Assembly (NCBI GenBank): GCA_028277325.1
Contig: JANQGL010000413.1
Span: 1 to 5,183, forward strand
DNA length: 5,183 nt
Direction of reading: 5' to 3'
DNA from: Magnetospira sp.
GTDB taxonomy: Bacteria > Pseudomonadota > Alphaproteobacteria > Rhodospirillales > Magnetospiraceae
This document shows positions 1 through 5,183 of the stretch, in pieces; position 1 is the stretch's first letter, and every line of letters begins with the position of its first letter. The translations under genes and the position numbers were made by a program. The notes beneath the pieces were generated by a model. The model ran no database searches, was not told the origin of the DNA, and saw only the letters and a program-made list of their open reading frames with translations.

Positions 1-2054
1 TGCCCGAGGTGGCGGTGCTGGAGGTGGTCGGCCCCGACGCCGACGGCGAGCTGCTGGCCCGCCCGGCGACCTGGAACGACGGCGACGACGGCCCGCCGCC
101 GCCGGTCTTCGTGTCGCCCGAGAAACGGCGCGGCCCGGCGCTCGGCCCCGGCGACCGGATCCTGGCGCGGCTGCGGATGGCCGACCACGGTGCCTACGAG
201 GCCCGCGTCCTCCGCCGCCTGGCCGGGGCGCCGGACCGGGTGCTGGGCATCTACGCGGCGGCCGGGCCGCAGGGGCGCGTGCGCCCGGTCGACCGGCGCG
301 GCGGCAAGGAGATGATCGTCGCCGCCGAACACCGCGACGGGGCGAAGGACGGCGAACTGGTGGTCGTCCAGCCGCTCCCCGGTCGGCCGTTCGGGCTGCG
401 CGCGGCACGCGTCGTCGAGTGCCTGGGCAGCCGCGCCGGGGCCGGCTCGGCGACCCGCATCGCCCTCCACGGGCGCGACATCCCGGTCGAGTTCCCGGCC
501 GACGCCCTGGCCCGGGCGGACCGCGCCGGGCCGGTCGACCCGGGGACGCGGACCGACCTCCGCGACCTGCCGCTGGTCACCATCGACGGCGCCGACGCGC
601 GCGACTTCGACGACGCGGTGTGGGCGGAACCCGATGCCTCGCCCGACAATGCCGGCGGCTGGCATCTGGTGGTGGCGATCGCCGACGTGGCCTGGTACGT
701 GCGCCCGGGAGACCCCCTGGACCGGGCGGCGCGCGAACGCGGCAACTCGGTGTATTTTCCCGACCGGGCGGTCCACATGCTGCCGGAGGCGCTGTCGGCC
801 GGCTGGTGCTCGCTGCGCCCGCACGAGGAGCGGCCCTGCCTCGCCGCCCACCTGTGGATCGATCCGGCCGGCCGGCTGCGCCGCCACAAGTTCCAGCGCG
901 CCCTGATGCGCTCCGCCGCCCGACTGACCTACGAACAGACGCAGGCGGCGCGCGACGGCCGTCCGGACGACGTCACCGGGCCGCTGCTGGAGACCGTGAT
1001 CCAGCCGCTCTACGGCGCCTACGGGGCGTTGGCCCGCGACCGCGCGAACCGGGGCGTGCTCGATCTCGACCTGCCGGAACGGCGGGTGGTGCTCGACGGC
1101 ACCGGCGAGGTGGCGCGCATCGAGACCCGGCAGCGGCTGGACAGCCACCGGCTGATCGAGGAGTTCATGATCTGCGCCAACGTGGCGGCGGCGGAGACCC
1201 TGGAGGCCAGGGGGCAGCCCTGCCTGTACCGGGTGCACGACCAGCCGGCGGCCGAAAAGCTGGACGTGCTGCGCCAGTTCCTGTCCAGCATCGGCCTCAA
1301 CCTGGCCAAGGGGCAGGTGGTGCAGCCGCGCCAGTTCAACAGCCTGCTGTCCAGGGTCGCCGACACCCCGTACCGGCACATGGTCAACGAGGCGGTGCTG
1401 CGCAGCCAGGCGCAGGCCGAGTACAATCCCGACAACCATGGCCATTTCGGTCTGGCGTTGCGCCGCTACTGCCATTTCACCTCGCCGATCCGACGCTACG
1501 CCGATCTCCTGGTGCACCGGGCGCTGATTCGCGGCCTGCGGCCATCGGCCGGCGCCCTGCCGAAGGAGCCGGGGGATTTCGCGGAGATCGGGGCGCATCT
1601 GTCGATGACCGAGCGGCGCGCCGCGGCGGCCGAGCGCGACGCCGTCGACCGCTACACCGCGGCCTTCCTGGCCGACAAGGTGGGCGCCACCTTCGCCGGC
1701 CGGATCAACGGGGTGACCCGGTTCGGCCTGTTCGTGACCCTGACCGAGACCGGCGCCGACGGGCTGGTGCCGATCGCCGGCCTGTCGGACGACTATTACG
1801 ACCACCTGCCGGAGCGCCACGCCCTGCGCGGCCGCGCCACCGGGCGCGAGTTCCGGCTCGGCGAACCGGTCGAGGTGCGCCTGGACGAGGCCGATCCGGT
1901 GACCGGCGGCCTGACCATGACCCTGTCAGAGGACTGGACGCCGCCGCCGTGGATCGCCGAACTGGGCGGCCGCCCGCGCGTTTCCAAGGCATCGCGGCAC
2001 GCCGCGCCCGGCCACGGCAAGCGCAGGCCGCCGCCGCGCCGGCGCCGAACCTGA
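1..2054 (+). CDS. rnr: Ribonuclease R, 5'-truncated by window edge
   Basis: This is a processive 3'-to-5' exoribonuclease of the RNase II/R (RNB) family, which degrades structured RNA in the cytoplasm and takes part in rRNA and mRNA turnover. The frame is open to the left edge (Pro-Glu precede the GTG at 9), so that GTG is internal. By comparison with usual family length, roughly 70-90 N-terminal residues with the winged-helix segment are missing. Numbering from the GTG codon: OB-fold (cold-shock-like) region about 1-165; RNB domain about 183-510; S1 RNA-binding domain about 558-640; Arg/Pro-rich basic tail about 655-681. The RNB metal-binding aspartates are intact as D193, D199, D201 and D202 in TIDGADARDFDDAV, matching D-x5-D-x-DD. 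Y249 in SVYFPDR aligns with the E. coli RNase R tyrosine that stacks on the RNA 3' end. The late RNB motif HFTSPIRRYADLLVHR lies at 489-504. The stop codon is TGA at 2052-2054. The S41 protease gene follows within 10-50 bases, suggesting co-transcription. Identification is firm. Confidence 0.97.
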   Translation, partial: PEVAVLEVVGPDADGELLARPATWNDGDDGPPPPVFVSPEKRRGPALGPGDRILARLRMADHGAYEARVLRRLAGAPDRVLGIYAAAGPQGRVRPVDRRGGKEMIVAAEHRDGAKDGELVVVQPLPGRPFGLRAARVVECLGSRAGAGSATRIALHGRDIPVEFPADALARADRAGPVDPGTRTDLRDLPLVTIDGADARDFDDAVWAEPDASPDNAGGWHLVVAIADVAWYVRPGDPLDRAARERGNSVYFPDRAVHMLPEALSAGWCSLRPHEERPCLAAHLWIDPAGRLRRHKFQRALMRSAARLTYEQTQAARDGRPDDVTGPLLETVIQPLYGAYGALARDRANRGVLDLDLPERRVVLDGTGEVARIETRQRLDSHRLIEEFMICANVAAAETLEARGQPCLYRVHDQPAAEKLDVLRQFLSSIGLNLAKGQVVQPRQFNSLLSRVADTPYRHMVNEAVLRSQAQAEYNPDNHGHFGLALRRYCHFTSPIRRYADLLVHRALIRGLRPSAGALPKEPGDFAEIGAHLSMTERRAAAAERDAVDRYTAAFLADKVGATFAGRINGVTRFGLFVTLTETGADGLVPIAGLSDDYYDHLPERHALRGRATGREFRLGEPVEVRLDEADPVTGGLTMTLSEDWTPPPWIAELGGRPRVSKASRHAAPGHGKRRPPPRRRRT

Positions 2055-2076
2055 TTCCAACGCATGACTCGGCGCC
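2041..2076 (+). other. Stem-loop spanning the rnr / S41 protease junction
   Basis: An exact 8-base inverted repeat, GGCGCCGA at 2041-2048 and TCGGCGCC at 2069-2076, encloses a 20-base loop. The loop holds both the rnr stop codon (2052-2054) and the first candidate ATG of the protease gene (2064). No T-tract follows, so it does not look like an intrinsic terminator. It could affect translation of the downstream gene or protect the rnr mRNA end, or it may be chance in GC-rich DNA. Confidence 0.35.
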
Positions 2077-3704
2077 CCGGATCGGCGACAATGGTCGTTA
2101 CGATGGTGCGCCCTGGCTTCCCCTTCGGTCCGGGGCTGGTCGGGCTGGCCCTGTTGCTGGCCGCCTGTGCCCCGGGACCCGCGCCGCACGGACCCGACCT
2201 GCCGCCGGGTCCGTTGCAGCGGCTGTCCGACAACCTGCCGCGCCCGGCGATGACCCATACCCTGGCCAGCGGCTACGAGGCCATCGTCGAGAAGTTCATC
2301 CGCGAGGTGACGGTGGCCGAGGTGGCGGTGGACGGGCTGAACGGCCTGGGCAGCCTCGACCCGGCGCTGGTGGTGTCGCGCGACGGGGACTCGGTGGACC
2401 TGTGGACCACCGACCGCCGGCTGGCCCGCCTGGCGGCACCGCCGGACGATGACGTGGGCGGCTGGGCGCGGCTCACCGTGGACGCGGTGGCGGCGGCGCG
2501 CGACGGCTCGCCGGCCATCGCCGAGGCCGATTCCGAAACCCTCTACGAGGCCCTGTTCGACAGCGCGCTGTCGCAACTGGACGTGCATTCGCGCTACGCC
2601 GGGGCCGAGGAAGCCCGCGAGCACCGGTCACGGCGCGAGGGATTCGGCGGCATCGGCATCCGGTTCCGGAGATCCGGGCCGCTGGTCCGCATCATCGGCG
2701 TGATGCCCAATTCCCCGGCCGACCTGGCCGGTCTGCGGGTCGGCGACCTGATCCTCGACATCGACGGCCAGGGCACCGCGATGCTGGACCGTCACGACGT
2801 GGTCGAGCGGCTGCGCGGACCGATCAACAGCCGTCTGTCGCTGCGCGTGCGGCCGGAGACCGGCGGCCCGCCGCGCACCGTGGCGATGGTGCGGCGGCGG
2901 ATCGTCCCGCCGACCGTGTTCGGCGGACGCACGGTGGACGGAATCGCGGTCCTGCGGATCACCGGCTTCAACCAGGACACCGCCGACAGCCTGGCCGAGC
3001 GGGTGGCGCATCTGCGCCGCCTGATGGGTCCGGGCCTGCGCGGCCTGGTGCTCGACCTGCGCGGCAATCCGGGCGGCCTGCTGCGCCAGTCGGTCTCGGT
3101 CGCCGATCTGTTCCTCGACAGCGGCGCCATCGTGCACACCCGCGGCCGGCACCCGGAAAGCCTGCAGGCCTATTTCGCCGAACAGGGCGACATGCTCCGG
3201 GGCCTGCCCCTGGTGGTGCTGATCGACGGCCGCTCGGCCTCGGCCGCCGAGATCGTCGCCGCCGCGCTCCAGGACCAGGGCCGGGCCGCGGTGGTCGGCA
3301 CGGTGTCCTACGGCAAGGGCACCGTGCAGACGCTGATCCGGCTGCCCAACGACGGCGAGATCACCCTCACCTGGTCCCGTTTCCAGGCCCCGTCGGGGTA
3401 CCTGCTCGAACGCCTGGGCGTGCGCCCGGCGATCTGTACCAGCGGCGACACCGCGGCGCCGGACGACCTCGGGCTCCGCGTCGAGGACGGCGCGCGGGCG
3501 CTCGCCGAATGGCGCCGCCTGACCCTGCGGGCCCTGCAGGATCGGGCGCGGGCACGGCACCAGTGCCGCCCGGAGCGGCATCGCGGCGAAACCGATCCCG
3601 AGGTGGCGCGGCGCCTGATCGCCGATTCCCGCCTGTACGGCCGGGCGGTCCGCGCCGAGACCGCGGCGGCGCTGGCCGAGCGCGATCCCGAGGATGAGCC
3701 TTGA
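2064..3704 (+). CDS. S41-family C-terminal processing protease, predicted lipoprotein
   Basis: This is a PDZ-containing serine protease of the CtpA/Prc type, which cleaves envelope proteins near their C-termini. Numbering from ATG 2064: a hydrophobic segment (about 24-34) ends in the lipobox L32-A-A-C35, so the mature protein should be a lipid-anchored periplasmic or outer-membrane protein. Residues 70-190 are an N-terminal helical region ending in LDVHSRY (172-178), the counterpart of the family's LDPHS-Y. The PDZ domain spans about 193-275 (GFGGIGI, then GLRVGDLI at 223-230). The protease core is about 290-455, with DLRGNPGG at 331-338. The catalytic dyad is S393 (in GRSASAAEI) and K418 (in SYGKGTVQ), 25 residues apart as in E. 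coli Prc, with Q422 four residues after the lysine. A tail of about 90 residues carries C458 and C501. In-frame starts exist at 2064, 2091 and 2103; all precede the signal peptide and none has a strong Shine-Dalgarno. The longest is given because its Arg-Arg helps the n-region, but 2091 is also credible. At 546 residues it is longer than many CtpA proteins and shorter than Prc. Its substrates cannot be inferred from this window. Confidence 0.93.
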   Translation: MTRRPGSATMVVTMVRPGFPFGPGLVGLALLLAACAPGPAPHGPDLPPGPLQRLSDNLPRPAMTHTLASGYEAIVEKFIREVTVAEVAVDGLNGLGSLDPALVVSRDGDSVDLWTTDRRLARLAAPPDDDVGGWARLTVDAVAAARDGSPAIAEADSETLYEALFDSALSQLDVHSRYAGAEEAREHRSRREGFGGIGIRFRRSGPLVRIIGVMPNSPADLAGLRVGDLILDIDGQGTAMLDRHDVVERLRGPINSRLSLRVRPETGGPPRTVAMVRRRIVPPTVFGGRTVDGIAVLRITGFNQDTADSLAERVAHLRRLMGPGLRGLVLDLRGNPGGLLRQSVSVADLFLDSGAIVHTRGRHPESLQAYFAEQGDMLRGLPLVVLIDGRSASAAEIVAAALQDQGRAAVVGTVSYGKGTVQTLIRLPNDGEITLTWSRFQAPSGYLLERLGVRPAICTSGDTAAPDDLGLRVEDGARALAEWRRLTLRALQDRARARHQCRPERHRGETDPEVARRLIADSRLYGRAVRAETAAALAERDPEDEP

Positions 3705-3728
3705 CAGGCCCGGCGCGGGCTGTATCTT
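3701..3728 (+). promoter_or_regulatory. Probable sigma70-type promoter of rpmG
   Basis: A perfect -35 hexamer TTGACA (3701-3706) is followed by a 16-base spacer and TATCTT (3723-3728), a 4/6 match to the TATAAT -10 box. The predicted transcription start is near 3735, giving a leader of about 40 bases before the rpmG ATG. The -35 box contains the TGA stop codon of the upstream protease gene (3702-3704). The site lies in the only plus-strand intergenic gap next to a ribosomal protein gene that needs strong expression, which supports it. Confidence 0.65.
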
Positions 3729-3759
3729 GCGCCCCTCGGATCTCATGCAACGCCCAGCC

Positions 3760-3763
3760 AGGA
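3760..3763 (+). promoter_or_regulatory. Shine-Dalgarno-like AGGA of rpmG
   Basis: AGGA sits 10 bases upstream of the ATG at 3774. It is a short match with slightly long spacing, but it is the only purine-rich candidate in the leader. It supports the ATG at 3774, which also gives the conserved L33 N-terminus MAKPATIQIK. Confidence 0.5.
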
Positions 3764-3773
3764 CCCGCGACCG

Positions 3774-3941
3774 ATGGCCAAGCCCGCAACCATCCAGATC
3801 AAACTGGTCAGCACGGCCGACACCGGCTTCTTCTACGTGACCAAGAAGAACCCGAAGACGTCCACCGAGAAGCTGTCGTTCCGCAAGTACGACCCGGTGG
3901 CGCGCAAGCACGTGCTGTTCAAGGAAGCCAAGATCAAATAG
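3774..3941 (+). CDS. rpmG: 50S ribosomal protein L33
   Basis: This is a small structural protein of the large ribosomal subunit, located near the E site. The 55-residue product starts MAKPATIQIKLVSTADTGFF and contains the highly conserved TEKLSFRKYDPVARKHVLFK (31-50), ending EAKIK before TAG at 3939-3941. The length is normal for the family. There is no cysteine at all, so this is the zinc-independent (C-minus) form of L33 and not the CxxC-containing form. The protein is lysine-rich and clearly more basic than its neighbours. It is preceded by its own promoter candidate and a weak AGGA ribosome binding site. Its last 8 bases overlap the 3' end of the converging M16 gene. The strong sequence match makes this call secure despite the small size. 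Confidence 0.97.
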   Translation: MAKPATIQIKLVSTADTGFFYVTKKNPKTSTEKLSFRKYDPVARKHVLFKEAKIK

Positions 3942-5183
3942 GCCGGTCGGCCGGCGACAGACCGGCCGGCCGACCCACCACCACGATGCGCAGGCGCGCC
4001 GGATCGAGCAGTCGGCGCGCCAGGTCCGTCACGTCCTCGCGCGTCACCGCGGCGATCAGGTCGTTGCGGCGGTTCAGGTAGTCCTCCCCGAGATCGAACA
4101 CCTGCATGCCGACCAGCATCCTGGCGATTCGCTCCCCCGACAGGAAGCGCAGCGGGAACGACCCGGTGAGATAGGTCCGGGCGTCGTCCATCTCCGCCTC
4201 GGTGGGCCCGTCGTCGCGCATCCGCGTCCATTCACGGCGCAGGATGCGGAGGGTGTCGGCGGCCCGCTCGTTGGCCGTGCCGGCGCTGCCGAACAGAAGT
4301 GCGGCGCGGTCCATCGGCCACAGGCCGACCCCCACCGAATAGGCGAGGCCGCGCTTTTCGCGGATTTCCTCGTACAGGCGGGACGAGAAGGTGCCGCCGC
4401 CCAGGATGTGGGTCAGCACGGTCGCCGCGTAATAGTCCGGATCGGACCGCTTGAGGCCGGGCTGCGCGAACAGGATCACGCTCTGCGGCACCTCGCGGTC
4501 GATCACCGTCAGGCCGCCCCCGGCCGGCGCCGTCTCGGCGACGCCATCCGCCGCCGCGTGCGCCGGCAGGCCGCCGAACACCCGGTCGAGCAGGTCGCGC
4601 AGGCGGTCCGGCGTGATGTCGCCGAACACCCCGATCACCAAGGCGTCGCGGGCCATCCGGAGGCGCGCCAGCCGGCGCAGGTCGCCGGCCGTCGCGGCGG
4701 CGAGCCCGTCGCGCGTGCCGTCGGCCGGGCGGCCGTAGGGATGGCCGGGGAACAGGGCGGCCAGCAGGGCGTTCTCCGCGATGCCGTCGGGGTCGCGCGC
4801 CGCCCGCTCCAGGCGCGCCATCAGCGCCGCCCGCATGCGGTCCACCGCCTCCGGCGCGAAGCGCGGCGCGGTCAGGGCGAGTCGCAGCAGGTCGGCCGCC
4901 GGGTCCAGGTTGCGGGTCAGGGTCTTCAGGGTGCCCCACAGGCGGTCGCGAGAGGCCTCGAACGACAGGTCGACCGACAGATCCTCCAGGCGCCGCTGGA
5001 ACGCCTCCGGGTCGAGGTCGCCGGCCCCTTCGTCGAGCAGGCTGGCGAGCAGGGTCGACAGCCCCTCGCGGCCGGCCGGGTCGCGCGCCGTGCCGCCGCG
5101 GAAGGCCAGCGAGAGATGCACCACCGGGTGGGTGTGGTCCTCGATCAGCCAGGCCTCGACGCCGCCGTCGGAGACCACCCTGT
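3934..5183 (-). CDS. M16-family protein lacking the zinc motif (non-catalytic subunit type), 5'-truncated
   Basis: This belongs to the pitrilysin/insulinase (M16) family, in which two halves or two subunits form a clam-shell chamber that degrades peptides. The frame runs off the right edge (an Arg codon precedes the GTG at 5176-5178), so the N-terminus, probably a signal peptide, is missing. Numbering from that GTG: N-terminal M16 domain about 8-150, including FRGGTARDPAGREGL (26-40) and FPGHPYGRPADGTRDGL (143-159); C-terminal M16 domain about 165-345, including GGGTFSSRLYEEIREKRGLAYSV (260-282). The inverted zinc motif HxxEH expected just after GREGL is replaced by T42-L-L-A45-S46, and no convincing downstream glutamate ligand is seen. 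The R/Y pair is kept as R273 and Y280, the same R-x6-Y spacing as in insulin-degrading enzyme. It therefore probably pairs with a zinc-bearing M16 subunit encoded next to it, most likely just beyond 5183. Its stop (3934-3936) lies inside the rpmG coding sequence. Confidence 0.9.
   Translation of the reverse strand, partial: RVVSDGGVEAWLIEDHTHPVVHLSLAFRGGTARDPAGREGLSTLLASLLDEGAGDLDPEAFQRRLEDLSVDLSFEASRDRLWGTLKTLTRNLDPAADLLRLALTAPRFAPEAVDRMRAALMARLERAARDPDGIAENALLAALFPGHPYGRPADGTRDGLAAATAGDLRRLARLRMARDALVIGVFGDITPDRLRDLLDRVFGGLPAHAAADGVAETAPAGGGLTVIDREVPQSVILFAQPGLKRSDPDYYAATVLTHILGGGTFSSRLYEEIREKRGLAYSVGVGLWPMDRAALLFGSAGTANERAADTLRILRREWTRMRDDGPTEAEMDDARTYLTGSFPLRFLSGERIARMLVGMQVFDLGEDYLNRRNDLIAAVTREDVTDLARRLLDPARLRIVVVGRPAGLSPADRPI
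3941..3975. terminator. GC-rich inverted repeats between rpmG and the M16 gene, possible terminator
   Basis: Two perfect, mutually exclusive inverted repeats overlap here. GGCCGGTC (3941-3948) pairs with GACCGGCC (3960-3967), and GGTCGGCCGG (3945-3954) pairs with CCGGCCGACC (3966-3975); each leaves an 11-base loop. The position directly after the rpmG stop suggests transcription termination. Read on the plus strand, no T-run follows. Read on the minus strand, the stem is followed by TATTTGATCTT, a modest T-rich tail that fits weak intrinsic termination of the M16 transcript. The stems lie inside the last codons of the M16 gene. Termination in either direction is an inference. Confidence 0.5.

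Noticed and set aside
419..2452. Long plus-strand open frame (677 codons) overlapping rnr in another frame
   Set aside because: Its translation is low-complexity Arg/Pro/Gly/Ala typical of an off-frame reading of GC-rich DNA, while the rnr frame carries complete family motifs.
1926..2624. Minus-strand open frame (232 codons) across the rnr/protease junction
   Set aside because: No motif or family signature, and it is antisense to two real genes; GC-rich DNA keeps such frames open by chance.
2628..3911. Long minus-strand open frame (427 codons) antisense to the S41 protease and rpmG
   Set aside because: It runs opposite two confidently identified genes, shows no recognisable domain, and is His/Gln/Arg-rich as expected for the complement of GC-biased codons.
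3701..4081. Plus-strand open frame (126 codons) covering the rpmG region in another frame
   Set aside because: The overlapping frame at 3774-3941 is unmistakably L33; the longer frame has low-complexity translation and starts at a TTG inside the promoter.
4232..4939. Minus-strand open frame (235 codons) inside the M16 gene
   Set aside because: It is a shifted-frame shadow of the M16 coding sequence with Arg/Gly/Pro-rich translation and no family motif.
1..5183. Possible undescribed defence, mobile or RNA system
   Set aside because: No direct repeats, array, recombinase, reverse transcriptase, toxin-antitoxin pair or large non-coding gap was seen; all four genes belong to known families and fill the window almost completely.

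Overview
This is a very GC-rich window (roughly 70% G+C) that reads as ordinary chromosomal core sequence from an alphaproteobacterium, most likely Rhodospirillales or a relative. The evidence is the cysteine-free alphaproteobacterial form of ribosomal protein L33, a lipoprotein S41 protease directly after rnr, and an M16 protein of the zinc-less subunit type. There are no signs of mobile elements, CRISPR arrays, tRNA/rRNA genes or recent transfer.

Layout. (1) Positions 1-2054, plus strand: ribonuclease R (rnr), cut by the left window edge so that its N-terminal winged-helix part is missing. The second part of the OB-fold region, the RNB catalytic domain, the S1 domain and a basic tail are present. 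(2) Positions 2064-3704, plus strand: an S41-family (C-terminal processing) serine protease with a lipoprotein signal peptide, close behind rnr and probably co-transcribed. (3) Positions 3774-3941, plus strand: rpmG, 55 codons, encoding ribosomal protein L33. It has its own likely sigma70-type promoter, whose -35 box contains the protease stop codon. (4) Positions 3934-5183, minus strand: an M16-family protein truncated by the right window edge, converging on rpmG and overlapping its last 8 bases. It has lost the HxxEH zinc site but keeps the C-domain R/Y pair, so it is probably the non-catalytic partner of a two-subunit M16 peptidase.

Functionally the plus-strand genes cover RNA turnover (RNase R), envelope protein processing (S41 lipoprotein protease) and translation (L33). 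The minus-strand gene is probably a second, separate envelope proteolysis unit whose catalytic partner should lie just beyond the right edge. No gap longer than about 70 bases lacks a gene. I do not see a novel multi-gene system here. The points worth a second look are the compact signals at the gene junctions and the degenerate M16 active site.
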